A DNA stretch of 64,000 bases from SG-bin9 sp049323835 (GCA_049323835.1 JBMOOJ010000089.1:27167-91166), one strand, 5' to 3'. Positions 40,379 through 47,726 are shown, counted from the stretch's first letter. The notes: generated by a model from the sequence alone, not told the origin. Numbers and translations: made by a program.

Positions 40379-40427
40379 GAGCGTTCTCGCAAACGGTGCA
40401 AGCTGAAAAAGAACGGGAGGATGGTGG

Positions 40428-40470
40428 CGTCATCCTGAGGTGCGAGCGGAGCGAGCCTCGAAGGATGACG
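40428..40470. repeat. REP-type palindrome, GTCATCCTGAGG family (second copy)
   Basis: CGTCATCCTGAGGTGCGAGC and GAGCCTCGAAGGATGACG are complementary arms around CGGA. Same family as 31200-31247. It lies between prohead protease and the small gene at 40475. Confidence 0.88.
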
Positions 40471-40474
40471 AAAA

Positions 40475-40645
40475 TCAGCGTTTCGTGGATTTGCGCTGCG
40501 CCGCCTTGCGGCGCGGCGGAGACGGCGGCGCCTTGCGCTTGATGCGATCGAGATGGGCGAGGAATTCGCGGAAGACGCTGAGGTGATCGCGCCGCGACTT
40601 GGTCTCAGAGCTGATCGTGCGCAGAACCGTATGCAATGTATCCAT
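40475..40645 (-). CDS. Small basic hypothetical protein
   Basis: 56 residues from the ATG at 40645: TLHTVLRTISSETKSRRDHL then a Lys/Arg/Pro-rich tail (KRKAPPSPPRRKAAQRKSTK). No family recognised. Same direction as and 25 bases after the small GTA membrane gene, so it may be a real cluster member. The frame extends further upstream without support. Doubtful because of length and composition. Confidence 0.4.
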   Translation of the reverse strand: MDTLHTVLRTISSETKSRRDHLSVFREFLAHLDRIKRKAPPSPPRRKAAQRKSTKR

Positions 40646-40670
40646 CAAAGACCCCGAAGTCGGGCGCGCG

Positions 40671-40856
40671 TCAGTTCTTGCGGGCGCGCCGGTTGAACAG
40701 TGAAAGTTCACGGACGAATTCATCGAAACGTTTCGCGCTCGCCGACATCTCGCGCAGCACGACAAACAGCGCCGCGCTTGCCGCCGCCGCCCACAGGAAC
40801 AGCGCCAGATGCGCGAGATCGCCGCGCTCGGTGAATGTGCGGATCAGGTCGGTCAT
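40671..40856 (-). CDS. Small GTA membrane protein (gp3.5 position)
   Basis: 61 residues from the ATG at 40856. DLIRTFTERGDLAHLALFLW leads into a membrane helix (AAAASAALFVVLREM) and a conserved end FDEFVRELSLFNRR. It lies between portal and protease, where GTA clusters carry a short gene. Function unknown. Confidence 0.7.
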   Translation of the reverse strand: MTDLIRTFTERGDLAHLALFLWAAAASAALFVVLREMSASAKRFDEFVRELSLFNRRARKN

Positions 40857-40866
40857 TTTTTCTTCC

Positions 40867-40974
40867 ACCTCTCCCCGCTCGCGGGGAGAGGTCGGCGAGC
40901 GCGCGAGCCGGGTGAGGGGCTGCTCGCGATAGGCCCCTCACCCCAACCCTCTCCCCGTAAGAACGGGGAGAGGG
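40867..40974. repeat. CTCTCCCC hairpin pair between portal and small gene
   Basis: Two strong hairpins: ACCTCTCCCCG/CGGGGAGAGGT (40867-40892, CTCG loop) and CCCTCTCCCCGT/ACGGGGAGAGGG (40947-40974, AAGA loop), with GGTGAGGGGC and GCCCCTCACC between. This is a widespread rhizobial repeat type. It directly follows the portal gene in the sense of transcription and may reduce read-through. Confidence 0.85.
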
Positions 40975-40993
40975 AGCTACAGCAAGCAACGTC

Positions 40994-42169
40994 TCATCCC
41001 AGCCGGTCGCCGCCCTCGAGCGGCGCGTAGCCGGTCGCCTCGCGTTTCTCGTTCAGCGTCAGGAACGGCGCGGCGGCGATACGCTCCCACAACGCGACGC
41101 GGTCGAACGCCAGCGCGTCGATGCGGTCGGTATCAACCACGACGCGCAGCTCCTCCCCCGCCTGCGGCGACAGCCAGCGGCCAATCGAAGCGCCGATCCG
41201 TGTCGCCAGCGGCAACACGGTCTGCCGCCAGAACACGCGGTTGGCCTCCTGGAAATTCGCATAGGTGTTGTCGCCGGGAATGCCGAGCAGCATCGGCGGC
41301 ACGCCGAAGGCGAGCGCGATCTCGCGCGCGGCGCTCTGCTTTGCGTCGAGAAAGTCCATGTCCTTCGGCGTCAGCGACATCGCCTTCCAGTCGAGCCCGC
41401 CTTCCAGCAACAACGGCCGGCCGGCGTTCGCCGCGCCTTGATACGTATCGGCGAGTTCGCGCTTCAACCGGTCGAACTGCGAATCCGACAGCACCGCGCC
41501 CTCCGGTCCCGCATAGACGAGCGCACCGGACGGCCGCGCCGCGTTGTCGAGCAGCGCCTTGTTCCACCGCGCGGCGGCGTTGTGCGTGTCGATCGCGACA
41601 GCGGCGGGCTCGACCGGCGCGAGACCATAGTGATCGTCGAGCGGATGAAAGAACGTCAGATGCAGGATCGGCGGGATCGCCGATGCGGTCTGGTCGAAAC
41701 GCACGCTGCGCCCGGCGACGCCGTATTCATACGCCTCGGCCCATCCATCCGGACCGGGCACCACTTTCATGCGATCCGGCCGCAGCGCGTAGAGTTCGCG
41801 CACCTCCTCGCCGAGCGAGACGGCTTCGATGTAAGCGTTGCCCGCAAGCAAGAGATGCGAGTACAGCGCCTCGAAAAAGCTCGCGCCGTCCTGGCGCGGA
41901 TTGGGCCGCGCGATCAGCTGCAACAGCGGATGCGCCGGCTGCTCCTGCGCACCCTCGTAAACGAGGAAGCTGCACGCCGCCGCGTTCTCGGCGACGAGCC
42001 GCACGGCGCGATGCACGATGGCGTTGGCGAGATAGCCCTCGCGCGCCAGCGCCGCGTAGTCGCGCGGCGTCCAGCGCGCCCGCCCGCCGCTCTCGAACGC
42101 CAGCACCTGTGCTGTGCGGCTGGCCTTGGTTTCGGGTGGAGCGATCAATTGCTTGAAGCGTTCGAACAT
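40994..42169 (-). CDS. HK97-family portal protein (GTA gp3)
   Basis: 391 residues. Phage portal signatures: GYLANAIVHRAVRLVAENAA, HPLLQLIARPNPRQDGASFFEAL, LAGNAYIEAVSLGEEVRELYALRP, and the C-terminal AFGVPPMLLGIPGDNTYANFQEA. Forms the dodecameric DNA channel at the head vertex. The downstream small gene, protease and capsid follow in GTA order; a GIY-YIG gene on the other strand separates it from terminase. Confidence 0.95.
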   Translation of the reverse strand: MFERFKQLIAPPETKASRTAQVLAFESGGRARWTPRDYAALAREGYLANAIVHRAVRLVAENAAACSFLVYEGAQEQPAHPLLQLIARPNPRQDGASFFEALYSHLLLAGNAYIEAVSLGEEVRELYALRPDRMKVVPGPDGWAEAYEYGVAGRSVRFDQTASAIPPILHLTFFHPLDDHYGLAPVEPAAVAIDTHNAAARWNKALLDNAARPSGALVYAGPEGAVLSDSQFDRLKRELADTYQGAANAGRPLLLEGGLDWKAMSLTPKDMDFLDAKQSAAREIALAFGVPPMLLGIPGDNTYANFQEANRVFWRQTVLPLATRIGASIGRWLSPQAGEELRVVVDTDRIDALAFDRVALWERIAAAPFLTLNEKREATGYAPLEGGDRLG

Positions 42170-42204
42170 AAATCTTCCTGAGCCTCGGCATACAAGAACT
42201 TGTC

Positions 42205-42262
42205 ATTGCCGGGCACAGCCGTTCTTAAGAACGGCGTTCTTGCGAACGCCTATGCCGGCAAT
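42205..42262. repeat. Cloverleaf-type palindromic repeat
   Basis: Outer arms ATTGCCGG (42205-42212) and CCGGCAAT (42255-42262) enclose two inner hairpins: GCCGTTCTTAAGAACGGC (42218-42235, perfect palindrome) and GGCGTTC/GAACGCC (42233-42250). It forms a three-way junction. It lies just upstream of the GIY-YIG gene and between portal and terminase. Confidence 0.8.
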
Positions 42263-42275
42263 CCATCATTCTTGA

Positions 42276-42560
42276 ATGAGCTATTGGGTTTACATTCTTT
42301 CAAGCGCGCCTGGCGGCACGCTCTACGTAGGAATGACGAGCAATCTTGTTCGTCGCATTTACGAGCACCGGCAGGGCCTCGCCGACGGCTTCACGCGCAA
42401 GTACGGCGTCAAGCGCCTCGTTCACTTCGAGGTGCATGATACAGCGATCGGTGCTATTCAACGTGAAAAGAACATCAAACATTGGCCGCGGGAATGGAAG
42501 ATTGATCTGATCGTCAGCGGGAATCCGGACTGGACCGATCTTTATAAATCGATTGTTTGA
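42276..42560 (+). CDS. GIY-YIG domain endonuclease-like protein
   Basis: 94 residues. WVYILSSAPGGTLYVGMTSN carries the G-x-Y / Y-V-G pair of the GIY-YIG fold, followed by the conserved Arg in LVRRIYEHR and Glu in AIQREKNIKHW. Small stand-alone members of the UvrC-N/YhbQ type have unclear roles in DNA repair. It lies on the plus strand inside the minus-strand GTA cluster, next to a palindromic repeat, so it looks acquired. Homing-type mobility is possible but unproven. Confidence 0.88.
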   Translation: MSYWVYILSSAPGGTLYVGMTSNLVRRIYEHRQGLADGFTRKYGVKRLVHFEVHDTAIGAIQREKNIKHWPREWKIDLIVSGNPDWTDLYKSIV

Positions 42561-42622
42561 AGATCTGATGGATGCGCGGGTCAAGCCCGCGCATGACGCT
42601 CAAATCAATCGCCAGTTTCCCC

Positions 42623-43990
42623 TCACAACCCCCTCACCCGCGGTTCGCCGCGCGGCGCAAGGGCCAGCGAGGAGATCGCCCACACCAGCGCGTCGAGACG
42701 ATCCGGCGAGCGGCCGGACGACAATCCGCCGACGCCGAAGTCGCACATCTCGTCTTCGAGCGCCGCGAAGCTGCCCGCGTGCCGCACACGGCCTTGTTCG
42801 TAGAGCGCCGCCACCGGCTCGGCGCGCACCCATTTGGCCCGCATTGCCCGCACCGGCTTGACCGGAACGCCCGCGTCGATTTGCTTGATGACCGTGGTGG
42901 CCATTTCCCCGCCCTGATTGACTTCAACGACGAGCGCGTCAGCCTCGCATCTGTGAAAGAGCGCGACCGCTTTCGCGGCCCACACCGCCGGCGTCACGCC
43001 CGCGATCGTGTCGTCGGCGATGACGTAGACGCCGCCCTCGCCGCTCAACCCCGCTGCAACGATGCCGCAGGCATCGGCGCGTTTGCCCGATGACGCCGGC
43101 GGATCGACCGCGACGACGATGCGTGACAGCGGCGGCGCCTCGCGCACCCGGCACGTTTCGATCAGCGCGCGCGACCAGAGCGCATCCGGCCGGTCTTCGA
43201 TGATCTCGCCGTCAAGCTCCTGCCGCCCGAGCCGGGTGCCCGCGTAGCGCGCCACCACATTCTTCAGGAACGCCGGCGACAGATGAAACGCATTCGCCTG
43301 TGTCGGCGCGCGGGTCACCGCCGTCGACGGGTCCGCCATCAAGCGCCGGATCAGCGGGATCGGCCGCGGCGTCGTCGTGATCAGCTGGCGCGGACGGCTG
43401 CCCAGCCGCAATCCGAACTGCAACATGTCGAACGCGGCGTCCGCATAGCGCCACTTCGCGAGTTCATCGGCCCAGGCGCAATCGAATTGCGGTCCGCGCA
43501 AACTCTCCGGATCTTCCGCTGAAAACGCATAGGCGAGCGCGCCGTTGCTCCATTCGAGCCGGCGGCGCGACGGCGTCCAGACCGGACGCTCAGAGCGCGC
43601 ATGCACGGCGAGAATGCCGGATACGCCCTCGATCATCACCTCGCGCACATCGTGTTCGCTCTCGCCAACCAGCGCGATCTGCCCGGCCTTGGCATCGGCG
43701 AGCGGCGCAAGGCCGAGCACCTGCGCGCGAATCCATTCCGCGCCCGCGCGCGTCTTGCCGGCGCCGCGCCCGCCGATCAGGAGCCAGGTCAGCCATGGCT
43801 CGCCGTTTGGCGCATGCGGCGGCGGCACCTGATGATCGTGCGCGTAGATATTCCACTGCGAGAAAAGGTAGCCGAGTTCTCCCTCACTCATTCCCTTCAG
43901 GAGCAGCAGCCTCTCGTCCTCGGACCACCTGCTCCAGTCGGCGCGAAAGCTCTCGGCGGAATTCGTCGAGGTCGCGGGGCATGTCGTCAT
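42623..43990 (-). CDS. Terminase large subunit (GTA gp2)
   Basis: 455 residues from the ATG at 43990; starts at 44020 and 43891 are alternatives. Walker A WLLIGGRGAGKTRAGAEW, Walker B-like region and the nuclease-domain acidic motif VVAVDPPASSGKRADACG, with VVEVNQGGEMATTVIKQID near the end. It packages DNA into the head; in GTAs it fills heads with random host DNA. The gene overlaps the small terminase gene by about 107 bases if 43990 is right, because the WSRWSEDERLLLLKG leader is a usual part of this family. Confidence 0.93.
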   Translation of the reverse strand: MTTCPATSTNSAESFRADWSRWSEDERLLLLKGMSEGELGYLFSQWNIYAHDHQVPPPHAPNGEPWLTWLLIGGRGAGKTRAGAEWIRAQVLGLAPLADAKAGQIALVGESEHDVREVMIEGVSGILAVHARSERPVWTPSRRRLEWSNGALAYAFSAEDPESLRGPQFDCAWADELAKWRYADAAFDMLQFGLRLGSRPRQLITTTPRPIPLIRRLMADPSTAVTRAPTQANAFHLSPAFLKNVVARYAGTRLGRQELDGEIIEDRPDALWSRALIETCRVREAPPLSRIVVAVDPPASSGKRADACGIVAAGLSGEGGVYVIADDTIAGVTPAVWAAKAVALFHRCEADALVVEVNQGGEMATTVIKQIDAGVPVKPVRAMRAKWVRAEPVAALYEQGRVRHAGSFAALEDEMCDFGVGGLSSGRSPDRLDALVWAISSLALAPRGEPRVRGL

Positions 43991-44591
43991 CGTCCGGCTT
44001 TGCCTTCTGCTCCCCCGCACGCAAACGCCTCAGTTCGCCGAGCGTCCGGGCGAGGCTCGCGAGCGTGCGCGCACGCCGCTCGGCTTCGGTGCGTTGACTC
44101 GGCTTGACGTGATGTCCGCCGACAATGATCTCGATCTGGTTCAGTTCGCGCTCCACCGCGCGGCTGACGCGCGCGATCAGCGCTGCGCCCGTCTCAGGCG
44201 GAGGATCGTCAAGGCGGTCGACGGCGGTTCGGCGCGGAGAGCTTTTTCCGCGCGTGCCGCCAGGCTTGCGTGAGGGAATTCGCCCGCTCTTTGCTGTCAG
44301 CCTCTTTGCGGTCCGGGTTCTGGCTTTCGCTACCGCGCGTTGCGCAGCCTCGTCGTCCGGACTGGAAACGATCTTCGCGGCTTCCTCCGGCGTTGCGATC
44401 ACCAGCCGCCTGTGGCGTGCGCCGCCTGATGGCGGTGGATCGGGCGGAGGTTCGCGGGAGACTGAATCCACCGCGGCTTCGCCGGGCACCGGCGGATGCG
44501 GCTCTTCCGTCATTGAAGGTGCGGGTGTTGGCGCAGCTATCTTTTTTCGCGTCAGCGCTCGCGCCGCAGCCTGCAGCTTGTCGATGATCAT
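43884..44591 (-). CDS. Small terminase-like protein (GTA gp1)
   Basis: 235 residues. Pro/Arg-rich and disordered in the N-terminal half; the C-terminal part has helices SRAVERELNQIEIIVGG and ERRARTLASLARTLGELRRL and ends PRDLDEFRRELSRRLEQVV, typical of the gene preceding terminase in rhizobial GTA clusters. In RcGTA gp1 acts as a small terminase that does not recognise a pac site, which accounts for random packaging. First gene of the cluster. Confidence 0.75.
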   Translation of the reverse strand: MIIDKLQAAARALTRKKIAAPTPAPSMTEEPHPPVPGEAAVDSVSREPPPDPPPSGGARHRRLVIATPEEAAKIVSSPDDEAAQRAVAKARTRTAKRLTAKSGRIPSRKPGGTRGKSSPRRTAVDRLDDPPPETGAALIARVSRAVERELNQIEIIVGGHHVKPSQRTEAERRARTLASLARTLGELRRLRAGEQKAKPDDDDMPRDLDEFRRELSRRLEQVVRGREAAAPEGNE

Positions 44592-44628
44592 GAACCGGCG
44601 TCCCCGCGGGCGGCGGGGGCCGCCGTGC

Positions 44629-44781
44629 CTACGTCTTGAAGAAGATGAGCCACACCAGCGCGAGGATGAAAATCACGGCGGTCAGGCTGACCGTCAGCAC
44701 GAGAAGGATCGACGGCCCGGGCTCGGCCTGCCGCGCTTCCCTTGCCGTCTCGACGATGCGGCCATCTTCGGTTTTTGCCAT
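44629..44781 (-). CDS. Small single-pass membrane protein
   Basis: 50 residues from the ATG at 44781, which has a strong ribosome site (GGAGGAGG) five bases upstream. KTEDGRIVETAREARQAEPG precedes one membrane helix (LLVLTVSLTAVIFILALVWL) and a short tail. Longer in-frame starts (44817, 44973) are unlikely; the longest reads His-Pro repeats from a simple-sequence tract. Same direction and 37 bases before gp1, so it may be co-transcribed with the GTA genes. Confidence 0.7.
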   Translation of the reverse strand: MAKTEDGRIVETAREARQAEPGPSILLVLTVSLTAVIFILALVWLIFFKT

Positions 44782-44890
44782 CGCGTCCTCCTCCGGCGGA
44801 TCGCCGGACGTGTCCATCGACAGGATCAACGCATGGTCTGGTGCGATGTTCCGCGCGGCGTGGAACCGCGGGAACGAGCATGAGCAGAAA

Positions 44891-44930
44891 GGATGTGGAT
44901 TTGGGTGTGGATGTGGATGTGGATGTGGAA
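44891..44930. repeat. GGATGT hexamer tract
   Basis: About six imperfect copies of GGATGT(GGATTT) in a row, such as GTGGATGTGGATGTGGATGT. It lies upstream of the small membrane gene. In-frame it would read as His-Pro repeats on the minus strand, but it is probably non-coding. Confidence 0.75.
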
Positions 44931-45076
44931 GGCAAGGACTGCGCGAAGGAACCGGCTCGCCGCTCACTCGCAATTCTGGAGCATGCCGGAACCCTACTCC
45001 GGCAGCGTCACGCTGTCAAGGGATATTTTCCTATTAGCGTAGGCAGTCTCTAGAGAAGGCGGCGAAATACAAATGG

Positions 45077-45203
45077 CGGATGATGGCTTCGCCTCACCCG
45101 CCCTACGGGCTCACACGTAGCCCGGATGGAGCGCGGAGCGCGCAATCCGGGACAGTAATGCATGCTCCGTCCCCAGATTTCGCTGCGCTTCATTCGGGCT
45201 ACG
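45077..45203. repeat. Composite TAGCCCGGATG repeat, left of higBA
   Basis: GGCGGATGATGGCTTCGCCT...CCCTACGGGCTCACAC is followed by GTAGCCCGGATGGAGCGCGG and its inverted half ATTTCGCTGCGCTTCATTCG...GGCTACGC. The same composite unit recurs in the same orientation at 46007-46128, on the other side of higBA. Confidence 0.85.
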
Positions 45204-45236
45204 CTTGGTTCGGCAACCTCGTCTGCGCGCCAACGC

Positions 45237-45530
45237 TCAAGCCGCCGTGCTCACAGCCAAGGCGAGCCGCAAGCCCAAAGGCTTCAGCGCCTTGTTCATC
45301 GTTTCCAGTGTCGGATTTCCGCCTGGCCTGAAGGATTTGTAGATTGCCTCCCGGCTCAGGCCGGTTTCAGCGGCAAACGAACTGATCCCACGCGCCTTGG
45401 CGACGTCGCCGATCGCAGTTGCGATGAATGAAGGATCGTCCTCATCGAGTGCTGCGGACAGATAGGCGATCTGCTTCTTCTTGGTCCTGAGGTGATCGAG
45501 CACGCTGAACTTGGTCGTCTTGAGGGACAT
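45237..45530 (-). CDS. higA: HTH antitoxin of a HigBA-type module
   Basis: 97 residues. TTKFSVLDHLRTKKKQIAYL and DPSFIATAIGDVAKARGIS lead into a helix-turn-helix (FAAETGLSREAIYKSF) and PGGNPTLETMNKALKPLGL, typical of the addiction-module antidote family with a Cro/C1-type HTH. It binds the toxin and represses the operon. One base after the toxin stop, toxin first, as in HigBA. Confidence 0.92.
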   Translation of the reverse strand: MSLKTTKFSVLDHLRTKKKQIAYLSAALDEDDPSFIATAIGDVAKARGISSFAAETGLSREAIYKSFRPGGNPTLETMNKALKPLGLRLALAVSTAA

Positions 45531-45531
45531 G

Positions 45532-45819
45532 TCAGACCTCCTTTGCCATCTGTTGCGCCTTTGCGATGTCCCGCCTTTGGGTTTTCTTGTCGCCGCCGCA
45601 GAGCAAGATCACGATCGTATTCCCGCGCCGGGTGAAATAAACCCGGAAGCCAGAACCGTAATCGATACGAAGCTCGCTGACGCCGCCTCCCACAGACTTT
45701 GCATCGCCGAAATTGCCGGTTTCCATACGGCGAATCCGGGTGACGATCCGGGCGGCAGAATTGTCAGACAGGCGCGAGAGCCACTCGGCAAACACCCCGG
45801 TCTGGCGGACCTCGATCAT
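45532..45819 (-). CDS. higB: RelE/ParE-type toxin HigB
   Basis: 95 residues. IEVRQTGVFAEWLSRLSDNS, AARIVTRIRRMETGNFGDAKSVGGGVSELRIDYGSGFRV and YFTRRGNTIVILLCGGDKKTQ are the phage-derived Gp49/HigB-like family of addiction toxins (RelE fold). Probable ribosome-dependent mRNA cleavage. The ATG at 45819 follows the -10 box closely; the message may be leaderless. Confidence 0.93.
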   Translation of the reverse strand: MIEVRQTGVFAEWLSRLSDNSAARIVTRIRRMETGNFGDAKSVGGGVSELRIDYGSGFRVYFTRRGNTIVILLCGGDKKTQRRDIAKAQQMAKEV

Positions 45820-45856
45820 GTGTACTTCAATACACGGCCTGTTCCGGCGATGTCAA
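45820..45856 (-). promoter_or_regulatory. higBA promoter with operator at the start codon
   Basis: On the minus strand a perfect -35 TTGACA (plus 45851-45856) is followed after 16 bases by TGTATT (plus 45829-45834). The inverted repeat GTGTATTGAAGTACAC (45820-45835) overlaps the -10 and touches the ATG. The expected transcription start is only 1-3 bases before the ATG. Confidence 0.65.
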
Positions 45857-46006
45857 CTATAGTACACAGATGGGGCGGACCGTGGTCTGAGGGATTCCGC
45901 AGGGCGGGTTAGCATCGCTCCGATCGCTGGCGGCTGTAGATACGTAGGGAGGGTTAGCGCAGCGTAACCCGCCAAGCGGAAATCGACGCGGCGAATTGCG
46001 GAACGG

Positions 46007-46128
46007 CGGATAACGGCTTCGCCTCATCCGCCCTACGGGCTCACACGTAGCCCGGATGGAGCGCGGAGCGCGCAATCCGGGAAAGATAACCTGATTCCCG
46101 GATTTCGCTGCGCTCCATCCGGGCTACG
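46007..46128. repeat. Composite TAGCCCGGATG repeat, right of higBA
   Basis: Direct copy of 45077-45203: GGCGGATAACGGCTTCGCCT...CCCTACGGGCTCACAC, then GTAGCCCGGATGGAGCGCGG...CTCCATCCGGGCTACGC. A further palindrome GGGTTAGCGCAGCGTAACCC lies at about 45949-45968. There is no gene between 45836 and 46138. Confidence 0.87.
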
Positions 46129-46138
46129 CTTGCTCAAC

Positions 46139-46541
46139 TTATCGCCTTGCTTCTATGATCTGGAACCTCGTCCCGGAAAATATCGCGCCGCAGTTAGACA
46201 ACGTCATATTCGAGACAAGACGCTGATTGCCTTTTTCAGCGACCACCGAAACGCGCCACTCAATCACGAAAAATTCGTTTCGAACTCTTGTCGCGGCACA
46301 ACAGTTGGCGGTTTGATTGATCAACGCAGGAAGCTCACTCGCACTAGCGAACTTTCTCTCTTCAAAAAAGCCGTCTTCGGCAATCAAGCGTTTCGCCGCT
46401 TCGACCGCTCCCTCCTGCGACACGATCTCTCTCTCCTGATCCACAAAGATTGTTCTTGCTGTATGCAAACCCAAACACTCCTAGCGCAGCAATAAAACCC
46501 AGCGCGAGAGTAACGCCGCCCAGGATTCGAAGCGCCTTCAT
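46139..46541 (-). pseudogene. Probably frameshifted secreted/membrane protein
   Basis: Starts at ATG 46541, two bases after the acyltransferase stop: KALRILGGVTLALGFIAALG, a signal/anchor, then about residue 30 the frame becomes nonsense and stops at 46362. A second frame, open from about 46474 to 46139, continues with sensible sequence (VDQEREIVSQEGAVEAAKRL, FASASELPALINQTANC). Joining both near 46450 with a one-base change gives a ~130-residue exported protein. Not recognised. Either a real frameshift or two unrelated small frames. Confidence 0.5.
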
Positions 46542-46543
46542 GG

Positions 46544-47068
46544 CTAACTTCCCGAAACCTGCTCGCGCATCTCGGCCTCGGCGCCGAACGGCGCGACGAT
46601 GTCGACGATGCGTTTGATGGGGCCGCTCTTCCACTCAGCGGCAGCGAGGCGCTTATCGCCCGCGTCGATGCGCTTCGCGACCGCGTCATCGGCGAGCGCC
46701 CAGAATGCGACTCCCACCGCCTGCTCGCCCTTGTCAAAAATCCGGAACTGCTTCAGCAGCACCGGCGCCATCACCATCCATTCGAGATCGGCGAGCTGGA
46801 TCGTCTTGTGGCGCGGCGATTGCGTCATCAACCAGGTGATTTCGCCGAGCACCTGCGCCACCGTCTTCGCGGCCGGCTGCGAGATATCCTGCGGCGAGTA
46901 ACTCACCTGCGGCTTCGCGGCGCCCAGTTCATTGAGCGCCGCCCGCAGCGCGGCGTCGCCGAACGCCGGGCCGGCGCTCGCATGCGGTCCCGGATTGCGC
47001 TGCGCTTCATCCGGGCTACGCTTGCTGTTTTCATTCCCGGCCCGCTTCGCCGCCGCACTCTTCCCCAT
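46544..47068 (-). CDS. RTX toxin-activating lysine acyltransferase (HlyC family), orphan
   Basis: 174 residues from the ATG at 47068 (GGAG seven bases upstream). The core matches HlyC/RtxC: LGEITWLMTQSPRHKTIQL with catalytic His87, DLEWMVMAPVLLKQFRIF, GVAFWALADDAVAKRI, AAAEWKSGPIKRIVDIVAPFG. HlyC enzymes transfer fatty acyl chains from acyl-ACP to lysines of RTX toxins. No RTX gene lies in the window. Residues ~15-27 (SKRSPDEAQRNPG) are encoded by a TAGCCCGGATG-family repeat inserted in frame (46989-47023), so the N-terminal extension is partly repeat-derived. Confidence 0.85.
   Translation of the reverse strand: MGKSAAAKRAGNENSKRSPDEAQRNPGPHASAGPAFGDAALRAALNELGAAKPQVSYSPQDISQPAAKTVAQVLGEITWLMTQSPRHKTIQLADLEWMVMAPVLLKQFRIFDKGEQAVGVAFWALADDAVAKRIDAGDKRLAAAEWKSGPIKRIVDIVAPFGAEAEMREQVSGS
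46989..47023. repeat. Half palindrome of the TAGCCCGGATG family inside a gene
   Basis: CCCGGATTGCGCTGCGCTTC followed by ATCCGGGCTACGCTTGCT. Read on the minus strand it gives SKRSPDEAQRNPG within the acyltransferase. It belongs to the same family as 45118-45203 and 46048-46128. Confidence 0.85.
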
Positions 47069-47170
47069 CGTCGTCTCCGGACAATTCTCATTCAGAGTTC
47101 TTCGGCCAATTCTCAACATTGGCAATGCCGATCTTTGGTAATCGTGGGACGGGTCAATCGCCGCAGAACC

Positions 47171-47194
47171 GCGGATGACGCTCCGCTCATCCGC
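47171..47194. repeat. GCGGATGA/TCATCCGC hairpin
   Basis: GCGGATGA and TCATCCGC arms around CGCTCCGC, followed by CCTACGGGCTT as in the composite repeats near higBA. It lies between the acyltransferase and the YcgN gene and may act as a terminator for the latter. Confidence 0.7.
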
Positions 47195-47210
47195 CCTACG
47201 GGCTTGCCGT

Positions 47211-47726
47211 CTACTTCACCGGCCGCTTCTTCAGCCGCGCCTTTTTCGGCAACAGTCCCGGCCACTGCACGATGTGATCTTCGAGGTCGGCTTCCGCGAC
47301 CTCATCCTCGCTGCCCCACACGCGCCCGCGCACCGACACGCCCGCCTCATGCACCGTGTTCGGATCGCCGGAGATCAGCGGGTGCCACCAGTAGAGATCG
47401 CGCCCTTCGGCGACGAGCTTGTAGCCGCAGCTCGGCGGCAGCCAGTTCAGCGTCCTCACGTTTTCGGGAGTGAGCCGCACGCAGTCGGATACCTTGGCGG
47501 AGCGGTTCGGGTAGTCCTTGCAGGTGCAGAGCCCCGCATCCAGCAAGGTGCAGGAGATATGGGTGAAGTAGATCTTGCCCGTGTCCTCGTCCTCGAGCTT
47601 TTCCAGGCAGCAGCGGGCGCAGCCGTCGCACAGGCTCTCCCACTCGGCGTCGGTCATGTCCTCCAACGCCTTGGTTTTCCAGAAAGAATTGGTCTGATCC
47701 GGCGGTTTGCCGGGTTGGTCCGTCAT
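47211..47726 (-). CDS. YcgN-family cysteine cluster protein (UPF0260)
   Basis: 171 residues from the ATG at 47726. WESLCDGCARCCLEKLEDED, then a Cys-rich run (ISCTLLDAGLCTCKDYPNR, VSDCVRLTP) and PPSCGYKLVAEGRDLYWWHP are the YcgN/UPF0260 family, which binds metal through conserved Cys. Function unknown. Divergent from the penicillin-binding protein gene, with 290 bases between; I see no clear promoter there. Confidence 0.92.
   Translation of the reverse strand: MTDQPGKPPDQTNSFWKTKALEDMTDAEWESLCDGCARCCLEKLEDEDTGKIYFTHISCTLLDAGLCTCKDYPNRSAKVSDCVRLTPENVRTLNWLPPSCGYKLVAEGRDLYWWHPLISGDPNTVHEAGVSVRGRVWGSEDEVAEADLEDHIVQWPGLLPKKARLKKRPVK

Noticed and set aside
18923..44591. Ordinary integrated prophage
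   Set aside because: No integrase, repressor, replication or attachment site seen; gene content and order, and the short tape measure, are those of a gene transfer agent.
44629..44973. 114-residue protein with His-Pro repeats
   Set aside because: The repeats come from a GGATGT simple-sequence tract; the start at 44781 has a strong ribosome site and gives a normal small membrane protein.
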